Below are positions 8,587 to 17,613 of a DNA stretch of 64,000 nt, piece after piece. The notes under the pieces were generated by a model that saw nothing but the letters and a program-made list of their open reading frames with translations, was not told the DNA's origin and made no database searches. Location of the stretch: NCBI RefSeq assembly GCF_934309415.1, contig NZ_CAKRDI010000005.1, positions 1 through 64,000 on the forward strand, given 5' to 3'. The position numbers and the translations under genes are program-made. Within the stretch, counting starts at the first letter, position 1; each line of letters opens with the position of its first letter. The stretch comes from an uncultured Mediterraneibacter sp. (GTDB lineage Bacteria; Bacillota; Clostridia; Lachnospirales; Lachnospiraceae).

Positions 8587-9009
8587 TTAGATCTGTGGAA
8601 GGATTTTCTCTACATCTGTATGTGGTCTTGGGATTACGTGTGTAGCTACGAGCTCTCCAAGTCTTCCTGCTGACTCAGCGCCAGACTCAACTGCTGATTT
8701 AACAGCTCCTACGTCTCCACGAACCATAACTGTTACAAGTCCGGATCCGATCTTCTCTGTTCCTACTAATACAACATTTGCAGCTTTTAACATTGTATCT
8801 GCTGCCTCGATTGCTGCTACAAGTCCTCTTGTTTCAACCATTCCTAATGCTTCCTGTGACATTCTGCGTTCCTCCTTCTGAATTACCGGTTCTTCCTGAA
8901 CCTTTGCTTTTTTCTGTACCGTTTCTGCCTTCTGCGCCGTCTTTCTTACTCTGCGTACAGTTTTGGCGGGCGCTTTGGCTGTCGTTTTCTTTTCTTTTTC
9001 CTCTGCCAT
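8587..9009 (-). CDS. BMC-H shell protein with basic N-terminal extension (possible two starts)
   Basis: A 140-residue hexameric shell protein. Residues 50-140 are a PduA/PduJ-type BMC domain ([39 protein letters not shown]), almost identical to the 91-residue protein encoded at 9337-9612. Residues 1-48 are an unusual Lys/Ala/Glu-rich extension ([20 protein letters not shown]), probably disordered and positively charged. Both the full start (ATG 9009, AGGAGG nine bases upstream) and an internal ATG at 8862 (AAGGAGG at 8871-8877, eight bases upstream) have ideal ribosome sites, so a 91-residue form may also be made. Confidence 0.93.
   Translation of the reverse strand: MAEEKEKKTTAKAPAKTVRRVRKTAQKAETVQKKAKVQEEPVIQKEERRMSQEALGMVETRGLVAAIEAADTMLKAANVVLVGTEKIGSGLVTVMVRGDVGAVKSAVESGAESAGRLGELVATHVIPRPHTDVEKILPQI
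8860..8877 (-). promoter_or_regulatory. Internal ribosome binding site and start inside the extended BMC-H gene
   Basis: The coding sequence for KEERRMS contains AAGGAGG (8871-8877), spaced 8 bases from ATG (8860-8862). This matches the best ribosome sites in the window and sits exactly where the conserved BMC domain begins, so dual translation is plausible, as in Salmonella PduB/PduB'. Confidence 0.6.
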
Positions 9010-9022
9010 CTGTAACTGCCTC

Positions 9023-9307
9023 CTAAACGACCCGGTTTACACTTGTGCTGATAATTCTTAATATCTCCTCATGGGGATTTGGAATCACAACATAACTTAC
9101 GGGTTTTTTAATTCCATTTTGTGCGGCAGCTTCAATGGCCTGCGTAACTGCGGATACGTCACCGCGGATGATCACTGTTACGAGTCTTCCTCCCAGTTTT
9201 TTCTCCCATGTAACAAACTGAACATCTGCTGTCTTACACATAATATCCACGGCAACGATTGCTGCTGTTACACTCGGGATTTCAAAGAATCCATATGCCT
9301 TTCCCAT
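9023..9307 (-). CDS. BMC-H shell protein (divergent paralogue)
   Basis: A 94-residue single-domain hexameric shell protein. It begins [20 protein letters not shown] and carries [30 protein letters not shown], the canonical beta-alpha-beta core of BMC-H. It differs clearly from the two PduA/J-like neighbours (Phe-Phe in strand 1, no RPH motif but NPHEEIL at the end), so its pore and position in the shell are likely different. Its stop codon lies 13 bases before the next gene start. Confidence 0.93.
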   Translation of the reverse strand: MGKAYGFFEIPSVTAAIVAVDIMCKTADVQFVTWEKKLGGRLVTVIIRGDVSAVTQAIEAAAQNGIKKPVSYVVIPNPHEEILRIISTSVNRVV

Positions 9308-9336
9308 GAGACTGCTCCTTCTATTCTATTTTCTGA

Positions 9337-9612
9337 TTAGATCTGTGGAAGGATCTTCTCTACATCGTTGTGTGGTCTTGGAATTACATGTGTAGCTACA
9401 AGCTCTCCAAGTCTTCCTGCTGCATCTGCACCAGTCTCAACTGCTGCTTTAACTGCTCCAACATCTCCACGAACCATAACTGTTACAAGTCCGGATCCAA
9501 TCTTCTCTGTTCCTACTAAAGTAACCTCTGCTGCTTTTGTCATAGCATCTGCAGCCTCGATTGCTGCTGTAAGTCCTCTTGTTTCTACCATTCCTAATGC
9601 AAGCTGTGCCAT
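9337..9612 (-). CDS. BMC-H shell protein, PduA/PduJ-like
   Basis: A 91-residue major hexamer. It contains [40 protein letters not shown] and [19 protein letters not shown], typical of PduA/PduJ/EutM facet proteins. It is nearly the same as the C-terminal domain of the extended protein at 8587-9009, which points to a local duplication followed by gain of an N-terminal extension. AGGAGG lies 6-8 bases before ATG 9612. Confidence 0.96.
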   Translation of the reverse strand: MAQLALGMVETRGLTAAIEAADAMTKAAEVTLVGTEKIGSGLVTVMVRGDVGAVKAAVETGADAAGRLGELVATHVIPRPHNDVEKILPQI

Positions 9613-9624
9613 TATTATATCCTC

Positions 9625-9978
9625 CTAAATCTCTTCAACTTCTTCTTCACTGATTTTATGTGGTGTTCCTTTATCAAACGCGTTGAGCTTTAACATTTTC
9701 TCTGTATCCTCTGTCGGTCTGGAAATCTTGTACTTCGTCACGACTCCGGTCATAGATTCTGCTTTTTCGCTCGCTGCTTCCAGCGCTGCTTCCACATCTG
9801 ATACCTGACCGCGGAACTTAATCATTACAATCAACGGTACAGGCAGTTCATCCGCATTCGCCGGTTTATTTTTATCGAAGTTTTCAAGCCTGACATTGCC
9901 AGCTTTGCATCCAGCGTCTGCCGCCGCAAAGGCTGTAGCAAGCCCGAACACCTCCAGCATGCCTACTGCTTCTCCCAT
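9625..9978 (-). CDS. BMC-H shell protein with insertion and acidic C-terminal tail
   Basis: A 117-residue shell protein. The BMC core is recognisable (AVGMLEVFGLATAFAAADAGCKA, IVMIKFRGQVSDVEAALEAASEK, YKISRPTEDTEKML). A loop insertion (DKNKPANADELPVP) precedes the third strand, and a 20-residue tail rich in Glu ends the protein. It is first of the four shell genes after the dehydrogenases. The acidic tail may contact the basic extension of the 140-residue shell protein (inference). Confidence 0.9.
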   Translation of the reverse strand: MGEAVGMLEVFGLATAFAAADAGCKAGNVRLENFDKNKPANADELPVPLIVMIKFRGQVSDVEAALEAASEKAESMTGVVTKYKISRPTEDTEKMLKLNAFDKGTPHKISEEEVEEI

Positions 9979-9989
9979 ATCAATTCACC

Positions 9990-11210
9990 TTATTTGTTGA
10001 TAATTGCAATCTTGAGTCCTTCCATCGCCAGGTTTGTCTGGTGAGCTTCATTGATCTGCTCTAATGGGAACTCATGTGTAATCAGGTCATCCATCGGAAG
10101 TCCGATTGCTTTTGCTCTCTTCAGGAAATCAAAGGTTGTTGCATAATCTCTCAGAGTGTATACCCATGATCCAACCAGTGTAATCTCTTTAGAGCAAAGA
10201 TCAAAGTGTGGATTGATTGTTGCATCTCCACCATTGATGAAGAATCCAAGTTCGCAAAGTCCTCCGCCGTTACGGATGAATTTGTAAATATTGGAGTGAG
10301 CAACCGGTGATCCTGTACACTGGAATGCAAAGTCTGCTGCGTGTCCGCCAAATGCATCTTTTACTCCCTGTGCCAGTGCATCGATTCCCTGGAAATCTTT
10401 AAAGTTTACAGATTTCTCCGCACCCATTCTCTTAGCAAAATCAAGTCTCTTCTGCTCTCCGTCTACAGCTACGATATTCTCAATACCCATTGTACGAAGA
10501 ACTGCGATACAGATCAGTCCGATCGGTCCACATCCCTGAACAACAACTCTGCTGTTGAATCTTAAGATTCCTGTTGTCTTAGCTCTTTCTACTGCATGTA
10601 CAAGTACTGCACATGGCTCGATCAGTACACGGGATTTCAGATCCAGATCACTTACATTGAATACTGTAGATCCCTCACGGATCAGGATGTAATCTGAGAA
10701 CCATCCGTTCAGATGAATATCATCATCCGGGAGAAGTCCGTATACATCAGCTCCGCCAACATTCTTCTTATTCAGGTCGAACATTTCGATCTCCGGATCA
10801 TCATGGAAGATCATACATGTAACAACTTTGTCTCCAACGTTCAGTGGTTTTCCTGCGCTGTCCACTTTTACGTTCTTACCCATTTTCACGATCTCACCTG
10901 TTCCCTCGTGTCCGAGTGCTACAGGGATCAGTCCAAATGGATCTCTCTTGAATTCATGTGCATCTGTTCCACAAACGCCACATCCTTCAACTTTTACAAG
11001 AATATCTCCGTCTCCAACTTCCGGGATCGGGAATTCTTTAATATCATAATGCTCCAGTGCTGTCAGCATAGCTACGTGTGCTGTCTTTGGAATTGCATTT
11101 CCTGCTTCCGGTGCCTTTACTGCCGGAGCTGCTGCCGGGATCTTCTTATCCAGCATGCTCTCCAGTACCTGTTTTACAACAGCTTCTACATTAGCAGAAT
11201 TCATTTCCAT
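9990..11210 (-). CDS. Zinc-dependent alcohol dehydrogenase with N-terminal encapsulation helix
   Basis: A 406-residue medium-chain dehydrogenase. The catalytic zinc motif is VEGCGVCGTDAHEF, then GHEGTGEIVKMG, and a Rossmann motif VVVQGCGPIGLICIAV. The region that usually holds the four structural-zinc cysteines is replaced by FHDDPEIEMFDLNKKN, so structural zinc is probably absent. Residues 1-23 (SANVEAVVKQVLESMLDKK) form an amphipathic helix followed by a Pro/Ala linker, the layout of an encapsulation peptide. It probably reduces lactaldehyde or propionaldehyde in the lumen. The start overlaps nothing, and its spacing to pduP is 14 bases. Confidence 0.9.
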   Translation of the reverse strand: MEMNSANVEAVVKQVLESMLDKKIPAAAPAVKAPEAGNAIPKTAHVAMLTALEHYDIKEFPIPEVGDGDILVKVEGCGVCGTDAHEFKRDPFGLIPVALGHEGTGEIVKMGKNVKVDSAGKPLNVGDKVVTCMIFHDDPEIEMFDLNKKNVGGADVYGLLPDDDIHLNGWFSDYILIREGSTVFNVSDLDLKSRVLIEPCAVLVHAVERAKTTGILRFNSRVVVQGCGPIGLICIAVLRTMGIENIVAVDGEQKRLDFAKRMGAEKSVNFKDFQGIDALAQGVKDAFGGHAADFAFQCTGSPVAHSNIYKFIRNGGGLCELGFFINGGDATINPHFDLCSKEITLVGSWVYTLRDYATTFDFLKRAKAIGLPMDDLITHEFPLEQINEAHQTNLAMEGLKIAIINK

Positions 11211-11224
11211 TGTCTATACCTCCG

Positions 11225-12613
11225 TTATCTGATACACAGGCTGTCTGTCATTACGCAACGTCTTCTCTTTGTGAATGTGCTTGCGCTTGTAAGTCCTTCC
11301 CCGGTTCTGCTGGCAATTGTAAATGTACAGAAGCCTTCGCCTCCGAATCCAAGTGCCGCATAGGACGGTCCGTTCTTTACAAGAATTGCTGTGTCAATTG
11401 CTTTTGCATATTTTGTGATGTTGTCCACATTCTTGGAATGGATGTGAGCGGAATGTCTGTTGCCATGCTCAAGCCATACAGCCTGCTCTACAGCATCGTC
11501 AAAATCTTTTGCTCTTACCACACCGAGGATCGGCATCATCAGCTCTGTCGCGATCAGCGGATGTTCCTTCGTTCCTTCAAATGTAATACATCTGATATTG
11601 TCCGGAACACTGACTCCGATCATACCAAGCAGTGTCTTTGCATCTCGTCCAACGCATTTTCTGTTCAGTTTTCCATCTTTCAGGACAACTGCTGTCAGGG
11701 CATCCTGTTCCTCTTTGGAAGCAAGGTAGCATCCCTGCTCATTAACCATATAATGCATCAGTTCGTCAACAACAGAATCAACTGCAACGATCTCTTTCTC
11801 AGCGATGCATGGAAGGTTATTGTCGAATGTACAACCATTTACAATATCTTCTGCTGCCTTGCGGATATCTGCTGTCTCATCAACCAGTGCCGGTGGATTA
11901 CCGGCTCCTGCACCGATTCCTCTTCTTCCTGATGAAAGTACTGCTGTAACAACTCCCGGTCCGCCTGTTGCGGCGATGAGCTGAATTGCAGGATGTTTCA
12001 TCATGATGTTGCTTGTCTCAAGTGTCGGATGTTCTACAGTACATGCGATGTTATCCGGTCCTCCAACCTCTACAGATGCCTCGTTCAGAAGATTTACTGC
12101 ATAGATGGATGTTTTGATCGCTGCCGGATGTGGGTTGAATACAACTGTATTTCCACCTGCGAACATTCCGATCGTATTACAGAGAACTGTCTCACTTGGG
12201 TTTGTGCACGGTGTGATCGCACCGATTACTCCAAACGGTCCCATCTCGATCAGTGTAAGGCCTCTGTCGCCTGACCACGCCTGTGTTGTGATGTCCTCTG
12301 TTCCCGGAGTCTTCTCAGCTACAAGCTGGTGCTTTAAAATTTTATGTCCGACATTTCCCATGCCAGTTTCCTGTACGCCCATGCGTGCAAGGATCTCTGC
12401 ATTCTCCTTAATCTTTTTACGGATATTGGAGATGACTTTCTCTCTGTGATCCAGGGACATTCTTGCAACGATCTTCTGGGATGCTTTTGCTGCCTCAATG
12501 GCCTCATTCATATCCTTGAAGACTCCTCTGTCGCCTGATACATCAGAAGCAATCTTCATCTTTGCGACTACTTCCTGTACGATGTCCTGAACCATCTGTT
12601 CATTTACAGACAC
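11225..12613 (-). CDS. CoA-acylating propionaldehyde dehydrogenase, PduP-like
   Basis: Oxidises propionaldehyde with CoA and NAD+ to propionyl-CoA inside the compartment. The 462 residues match PduP length. The catalytic cysteine lies in FDNNLPCIAEKE. Glycine-rich NAD-binding segments include ATGGPGVVTAVLSSGRRGIGAGAGNPPALVD, split here across residues 210-240. Residues 2-20 (SVNEQMVQDIVQEVVAKMK) form the classic N-terminal encapsulation helix. The gene overlaps the end of the PduO-C-like gene by 10 bases, which suggests coupled translation. Confidence 0.95.
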   Translation of the reverse strand: MSVNEQMVQDIVQEVVAKMKIASDVSGDRGVFKDMNEAIEAAKASQKIVARMSLDHREKVISNIRKKIKENAEILARMGVQETGMGNVGHKILKHQLVAEKTPGTEDITTQAWSGDRGLTLIEMGPFGVIGAITPCTNPSETVLCNTIGMFAGGNTVVFNPHPAAIKTSIYAVNLLNEASVEVGGPDNIACTVEHPTLETSNIMMKHPAIQLIAATGGPGVVTAVLSSGRRGIGAGAGNPPALVDETADIRKAAEDIVNGCTFDNNLPCIAEKEIVAVDSVVDELMHYMVNEQGCYLASKEEQDALTAVVLKDGKLNRKCVGRDAKTLLGMIGVSVPDNIRCITFEGTKEHPLIATELMMPILGVVRAKDFDDAVEQAVWLEHGNRHSAHIHSKNVDNITKYAKAIDTAILVKNGPSYAALGFGGEGFCTFTIASRTGEGLTSASTFTKRRRCVMTDSLCIR

Positions 12614-13122
12614 TCTATTACCTCCTTAAAGACGCTTTTTCCGTAAGCTGCAAGTGCCGTGTCCTGTTCTGCCGTTCCGCCGCTGACTCCAAGAGCTCCC
12701 ACGATCTTTCCGTCTGCTTCGAGTACTTCTCCGCCTCCGAAGATCACGATCTTCCCGTCATTGGTGAACTGGATGCCGTACAACGGCTGTCCAGGCTGGC
12801 TTAAAGTTGCCAGCTCAGCCGTGGACATCTTAAGACTTGCGGAAGTATAGGTCTTGTTTAATGCAATATCAAAGCTTGCTATGTAAGCATCATCCATACA
12901 CTGAACAGCTACAGGTCTTCCTGCTTTATCTGAAACTGCCACAACCGCATTCACTCCCACGCGGGCTGCTTCTGTCTTCACCTTCTCGATCAGTGCATTG
13001 GCAAGTGCCAGTGTCATCTGATGTTTCTTGCATTTACAGACATGCTTTTTCTGCTGTGGTGCAGCTTCCTTCATCTGATTCAGTACTGCCTGAACTGCAT
13101 TGGAAATTTCCTGTTCATTCAT
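12604..13122 (-). CDS. PduO-C/GlcG (DUF336) family protein with encapsulation helix
   Basis: A 172-residue protein of the HbpS/GlcG/PduO-C heme-binding-like family. The core shows LALANALIEKVKTEAARVGVNAVVAVSD, KTYTSASLKMSTAEL and GALGVSGGTAEQD. Residues 1-19 (NEQEISNAVQAVLNQMKEA) are a likely encapsulation helix. A short HVCKCKKH motif follows that could bind metal or heme. There is no PduO-N adenosyltransferase domain, which fits a B12-independent pathway. Its exact role in glycyl radical BMCs is not established. Confidence 0.88.
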   Translation of the reverse strand: MNEQEISNAVQAVLNQMKEAAPQQKKHVCKCKKHQMTLALANALIEKVKTEAARVGVNAVVAVSDKAGRPVAVQCMDDAYIASFDIALNKTYTSASLKMSTAELATLSQPGQPLYGIQFTNDGKIVIFGGGEVLEADGKIVGALGVSGGTAEQDTALAAYGKSVFKEVIECL

Positions 13123-13149
13123 AGCATTGCTCCTTTTATTTTTCTGTAA

Positions 13150-13959
13150 TTACAGGCCTAACTGCTCCATAACTTTCTTTGTAATAGAAGCTACAAGATC
13201 GGCATCTGCTGTCGGCTCTGCTGCTGCAGCTGCTCCACAGTTTCCGCCACATGTATGGCAGCTTGGTTTTCCTGATTTTGCATTCGGACAAAGATCAGCC
13301 GGGTGTTTTCCTTTCAGACCCATCTGTCTTCTGATCTCATACAGTCTCTGAACCTGCTCTTCGTTCAGTTCCTGAGGTCCGCCGATCTGCATTGTCTGCC
13401 ATAACAGACGAGCGTAGAACTCTACAGACTCCATCTTGTGGTATGCATTCAGAAGGCTGTCTGAATAAGCAAGTGCTCCGTGGTTCTCAAGGAGAACTGC
13501 ATCGAAATGCTGAAGATATGGCTCAACTGCATCCGGAATCTCCATTGTAGAAGGTGTACCATATTTAGCAATCGGAACACATCCAAGTGCGATAACTGCC
13601 TCTGGCATGATCGGCTGTGTCAGTGGGATACCAGCGATTGCAAATGTTGTAGCATACAGTGGGTGAGCATGAACTACTGACTGAACGTCCGGTCTCTCTC
13701 TGTATACACGCATGTGCATCTTAATCTCTGAAGATGGTCTGAATCCTTTGTTAGCCTGAATTGTATTTCCGTTTTCATCTACTTTACAGATGTATTCTGG
13801 TGTCATAAATCCTTTGCTGACACCTGTTGGTGTACATAAGAATTCATGATCATTCAGTTTTACAGAAAAGTTACCATCATTTGCTGCAACCATTCCACGG
13901 TTGTAAACTCTTCTTCCGATTTCACACATTTCTTTTTTGATTTCGTATTCGTTTTGCAT
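13150..13959 (-). CDS. Class II aldolase (fuculose-/rhamnulose-1-phosphate type) with C-terminal encapsulation helix
   Basis: Cleaves a deoxyketose-1-phosphate to DHAP and lactaldehyde. The zinc-binding set includes SVVHAHPLYATTFA and ENHGALAYSD, with the catalytic Glu in IMPEAVIALG. The start is ATG 13959 with AAGGAGGAG five bases upstream; an upstream in-frame ATG at 14046 lies over the promoter and is rejected, leaving 269 residues. A C-terminal extension holds four cysteines (residues 224, 234, 237, 241), an Ala-rich linker and the helix ADLVASITKKVMEQLGL. So this cargo is tagged at its C-terminus while the others are tagged at the N-terminus. Confidence 0.93.
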   Translation of the reverse strand: MQNEYEIKKEMCEIGRRVYNRGMVAANDGNFSVKLNDHEFLCTPTGVSKGFMTPEYICKVDENGNTIQANKGFRPSSEIKMHMRVYRERPDVQSVVHAHPLYATTFAIAGIPLTQPIMPEAVIALGCVPIAKYGTPSTMEIPDAVEPYLQHFDAVLLENHGALAYSDSLLNAYHKMESVEFYARLLWQTMQIGGPQELNEEQVQRLYEIRRQMGLKGKHPADLCPNAKSGKPSCHTCGGNCGAAAAAEPTADADLVASITKKVMEQLGL

Positions 13960-13989
13960 TGTTTCTCCTCCTTGGATTTCTGCCAAAAC

Positions 13990-14010
13990 AATTTTGTTTT
14001 GTGTTGTTTC
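13990..14010 (-). promoter_or_regulatory. Candidate DeoR-type operator, AAACAA direct repeats
   Basis: On the minus strand GAAACAACACAAAACAAAAT gives two AAACAA units 10 bases apart, directly downstream of the -10 element. Similar units occur at 14051-14080 and, 11 and 19 bases apart, at 17705-17745 upstream of the dehydratase. Binding by the DeoR protein is inferred. Confidence 0.45.
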
Positions 14011-14017
14011 TGCACTA

Positions 14018-14046
14018 ATATTACCACATAATCCCACACACGTCAA
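14018..14046 (-). promoter_or_regulatory. Promoter before the aldolase and shell genes
   Basis: Minus-strand -35 TTGACG (14041-14046) and -10 TAATAT (14018-14023), 17 bases apart. AAACAA direct repeats lie just downstream (13990-14010) and upstream (14051-14080), positions where the local DeoR regulator could repress. Confidence 0.7.
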
Positions 14047-14086
14047 TTAAATGGCGTGTTGTTTTCATTGATTTTGTGTTATTTTT

Positions 14087-14119
14087 GTTACTGTTTGCAG
14101 CTATGCTGTGAACAGTAAC
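14087..14119. repeat. Family-1 repeat, short form
   Basis: 33-base palindromic copy (GTTACTGTTTGCAGCTATGC and complement) between the activase gene and the aldolase promoter. It may act as a hairpin at the 3' end of the dehydratase-activase mRNA. Confidence 0.75.
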
Positions 14120-14229
14120 TTATTTTTTGATATTTTTCCTGTATTTACATTTCACAGCGTCTACCGCTACTCAGCTTCTCTTTTTTTCATCTCGTATTTC
14201 TGTTGAGGCGAATCTTTTTTGTTGCTTTT

Positions 14230-15024
14230 TCATCCACCGATCTGGCACTCAAGTCCTGAGGCATTCTTCGCAGTTTCAAGCAGGCGTTCCATCTTTTCAT
14301 TCGTCGGTGGTTCCACATCTCCCATCAGATACGGGCGATTCAATCCTGCATACTTATCCTGGCCAAGTCTGTGATACGGAAGCAGATGCATCCTTTTTAC
14401 ATTCCCGATTTCTTTTGCATATGCTGCAATGGCACGGATCTCTTCTTCTGTATCATTGAATCCCGGAATGACCGGAACACGGATACTCAGTTCTGTTTCA
14501 TGTGAAGCTGCAATCTTCCTGGCATTCTCCAGCATCAGTTCATTAGATCTGCCTGTAAACTCTTTGTGCTTTGCCGGATTCATGTGTTTGATATCCAGCA
14601 GATACTGATCCAGATAAGGGAGAATCGATTCAATCACTCTGTAATCTGCACACCCCATACTTTCCAGCGCAGTTGTAATCCCTGCATCCTGTGCAGCCCG
14701 CAGCAGATCTCTCGCAAATTCCGGCTGACAGAGACTCTCCCCGCCGGAAAGAGTCAGACCGCCACCGGTTCTTCTATAATAAGGACGGTCCTTCTCTACA
14801 ATCTTCATCACTTCACCTACTGTGATGTCTTCACCGATCACTTTCGGCTCACCCTGTACCATCATGGTCTCAATGTCATAATTCTGCGACTCGGGATTAC
14901 AGCACCAGCGACATCTGAGCACACATCCTTTCAGAAATACGATCGTACGGATTCCATTTCCATCATGGATGGAATAACGCTGGATATCAAAAATACGCCC
15001 TCTGGTCTTCAGATACTCTTCCAT
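14230..15024 (-). CDS. Glycyl-radical enzyme activase (radical SAM)
   Basis: Installs the glycyl radical on the adjacent dehydratase by SAM cleavage. The radical SAM cysteines are C34-x3-C38-x2-C41 (GCVLRCRWCCNPES), followed by the GGE motif in TLSGGESLCQPEFA. At 264 residues it is close to pyruvate formate-lyase activase length. It lacks the two extra ferredoxin-type clusters found in longer activases. It lies 21 bases downstream of its partner gene. Confidence 0.94.
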   Translation of the reverse strand: MEEYLKTRGRIFDIQRYSIHDGNGIRTIVFLKGCVLRCRWCCNPESQNYDIETMMVQGEPKVIGEDITVGEVMKIVEKDRPYYRRTGGGLTLSGGESLCQPEFARDLLRAAQDAGITTALESMGCADYRVIESILPYLDQYLLDIKHMNPAKHKEFTGRSNELMLENARKIAASHETELSIRVPVIPGFNDTEEEIRAIAAYAKEIGNVKRMHLLPYHRLGQDKYAGLNRPYLMGDVEPPTNEKMERLLETAKNASGLECQIGG

Positions 15025-15045
15025 GCTGTGTCTCCTTTGTATTTC

Positions 15046-17577
15046 CTAAAATCCCTGTTCTGTTCTGCGGATAATATCATCCTGCAGTGATTTGGACAGA
15101 GTAGTAAATAATGCACTGTATCCTGCCACACGGACAACCAGATGCTTGTACTGCTCCGGATGTTTCTGGGCATCCAACAGCGTCTCACGGCTGACAACAT
15201 TGAACTGCATGTGACTTCCCTTCTGATCGAAGTAAGACTGAATCAGTCCCACAAATTTCTCAAGTCCCTGTCTTCCGCTCAGTGCTGACGGATGGAACTT
15301 CTGGTTAAACAGTGTTCCGTTGGATGCAATAAAGTGATCCAGTCTGGATACGGAGTTCGCAGCCGCTGTCGGTCCATTGACATCCTTTCCTGCTGACGGT
15401 GAAACGCCATCGGCTACCGGCATATGGGACAGACGTCCGTCCGGTGTTGCTCCTGTCTGGGCACCAAGTGGTACATTGGCAGATACCGGATAAAGTCCTG
15501 CCTGGAACATACCGCCGCGTGGATTCTTATATTTTTCCATCGGTCTTGTGTAGGTATATGCCACATCTCTTGCAAATGCATCAACTTCCGGAATATCATT
15601 ACCAAACTTTGGCACTTCATCAATGAGTTTCAGAATTCTCTCACCATTTGCTTTTACCTGTTCGGATTCTGTTGCTGCAACTACTGCTTTCAGGATCGCT
15701 GCAACTTCTTTCTCGCCAACAGCCTGTCCCGCTGCTTTGAGTCCCGCTGCAACTTCTGATACAACTGCTGTGATATCTTCCTGATTCAGTCCTTTTCCAT
15801 AGTTCGTATTCAGGGCTTCTTTCAGTTCATGCATCGTGATCTTTTTCTCGTCATAGACAAGTTTCTTCACTGCATAAAGAGAATCTGCCATATTGGCAAC
15901 GCCAAATCCCTGAGGGCCTGTAAAGTTGTATACGGCACCTCCCTGTTCCAGTGTCTTTCCTCTCTTGATACAGTCATCGACCATACATGCCAGGAATGGA
16001 AGTGGTGCTCTCTCTGCATGTGCCATATCGATCGCATTATCTGCATTTACGAGAAGTGCAATCGCATATTCCATCTGTGCCTTATAGGCGTCATAGAATT
16101 CATCAAATGTCTTCATATCCTCGACATTTCCTGTCTTAGGCCCAATCTGAACACCCTTGTCCTTACCATTGGAAAACACCAGCTCCAGCGGGCGGCACAT
16201 ATTGAAGAATGCGGCATCATGCCATCCGTTTGTCTTTCCTGCTTTCTGCGGTTCTACACATCCAATGATGTTATAATCTCTTGCATCCTGCAGTGACAGT
16301 CCGCGGCTTTCCAGTGACGGAATGATAACCTCGTCATTATAGTAAGCCGGAAGTCCGATTCCGGTTCTTGTAAGCTCTGCTGCATAGATCAGGAAATCAT
16401 GTGGTGAACCATTCCATACACGCACGGAAAGTGACGGCATCGGAAGGAACACATGCATGGATGCAGTGATACACATAAAGGACAGATCATTGGTCACATC
16501 AATGCCATCTGCATTCTGTCCACCTGCGATCAGGTTCTGGAACAGGCTATATCCCGCGAATCCTTCTGCGGAAGCTGCATCACGACATTTATTCAGGTCA
16601 TTGAGTTTCACCCAGATACAGTCCATCAGTTCCTGTGCAAATTCTCTGGTGATCTTACCGCTCTCGATATCCTTCTGATAATAAGGATACATATACTGGT
16701 CAAATCTTCCCGGAGAAATGGAATGTCCGCTGGACTCGATCTGCAGAAGTTGCTGTACAAACCAGAAAGACTGACATGCCTCATAAAATCCTGTTGCACC
16801 TTTTTCCGGTACATTCGCACAATTCTGTGCAATGATAAGCAGTTCTTTCTTTCTTGCAGGATCAGAACATGTTTCTGCCATCTCCAGAGCAAGCTTCGCA
16901 TAACGACGTGCATAAGTGATCGCTGCATCGCAGCTGATCATAACCGCCTCGAGGAAACGTGACTTAGTCTGATAATTTCCATCAGACACTTTCATGGATG
17001 CAAGTTCATCCTCCGCCTTTTTCCTGATTCCCGCAAATCCGATCTCCAGCACTTCACCATACTTGACGGTCACATGTCCTACACCATTATAGAAATAGTT
17101 TCCCGGTGTAAAGATATTGTGTTCAATGTCAAGTAATGTCTCAGGCTCCATGTACGCTGTCGCCAAATCACTGGTTGTTTTTCCCTTCCAGTAAGCATTC
17201 GCTTCTTTCAGTTCTTTCTTGGTCTGTTCTGAAATATAGAACGGATCTGCTGATCTGGTCTCGACTGTATCAAATTCAGCCTCCAGCCATTCATAAGAAT
17301 ACTCCGGATAAGTCTGGCATCCTCTCGGTGCAAGCGTTGTGCTGCCTACAACCAGCTCCAGATCACGGATCGTGATCGGAATATTCTCAAGGATATGCTG
17401 AAATGCTTTTGCACGACGGATCACGATTGGCTCATTCTCTGTTTCTTTGTAAGATTCAGTAATCAGGATTGCTCTCGCTGACTCGATCTCAGGCATCTTC
17501 GCATACAGATTTTCCACCAGTTTCGGGATTCTGTCTGACTTCGGGATGGGAGTACTGTCATAAGTATAAAGTCCCAT
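15046..17577 (-). CDS. Glycyl radical enzyme, B12-independent 1,2-propanediol dehydratase type
   Basis: Dehydrates 1,2-propanediol to propionaldehyde by radical chemistry. The 843-residue protein has the catalytic Cys440-Val-Glu442 (IIGCVEPQK) and the C-terminal glycyl radical loop VRVAGYSALF with Gly819. No choline lyase gene set is nearby, and the presence of a deoxyketose aldolase and propionyl enzymes favours propanediol over glycerol or choline. The start MGLYTYDSTPIP at 17577 is preferred: a longer frame from 17625 would begin inside a consensus promoter, upstream of the expected transcript start. AAAGGAG at 17591-17597 serves ATG 17577. Confidence 0.93.
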   Translation of the reverse strand: MGLYTYDSTPIPKSDRIPKLVENLYAKMPEIESARAILITESYKETENEPIVIRRAKAFQHILENIPITIRDLELVVGSTTLAPRGCQTYPEYSYEWLEAEFDTVETRSADPFYISEQTKKELKEANAYWKGKTTSDLATAYMEPETLLDIEHNIFTPGNYFYNGVGHVTVKYGEVLEIGFAGIRKKAEDELASMKVSDGNYQTKSRFLEAVMISCDAAITYARRYAKLALEMAETCSDPARKKELLIIAQNCANVPEKGATGFYEACQSFWFVQQLLQIESSGHSISPGRFDQYMYPYYQKDIESGKITREFAQELMDCIWVKLNDLNKCRDAASAEGFAGYSLFQNLIAGGQNADGIDVTNDLSFMCITASMHVFLPMPSLSVRVWNGSPHDFLIYAAELTRTGIGLPAYYNDEVIIPSLESRGLSLQDARDYNIIGCVEPQKAGKTNGWHDAAFFNMCRPLELVFSNGKDKGVQIGPKTGNVEDMKTFDEFYDAYKAQMEYAIALLVNADNAIDMAHAERAPLPFLACMVDDCIKRGKTLEQGGAVYNFTGPQGFGVANMADSLYAVKKLVYDEKKITMHELKEALNTNYGKGLNQEDITAVVSEVAAGLKAAGQAVGEKEVAAILKAVVAATESEQVKANGERILKLIDEVPKFGNDIPEVDAFARDVAYTYTRPMEKYKNPRGGMFQAGLYPVSANVPLGAQTGATPDGRLSHMPVADGVSPSAGKDVNGPTAAANSVSRLDHFIASNGTLFNQKFHPSALSGRQGLEKFVGLIQSYFDQKGSHMQFNVVSRETLLDAQKHPEQYKHLVVRVAGYSALFTTLSKSLQDDIIRRTEQGF

Positions 17578-17613
17578 TTTGCTCTTAACTCCTTTCTTCC
17601 AATAATTAGTATT

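Noticed and set aside
13960..14046. Upstream start giving a 298-residue aldolase
   Set aside because: The extra codons cover the promoter and operator-like repeats, and the ATG at 13959 has AAGGAGGAG.
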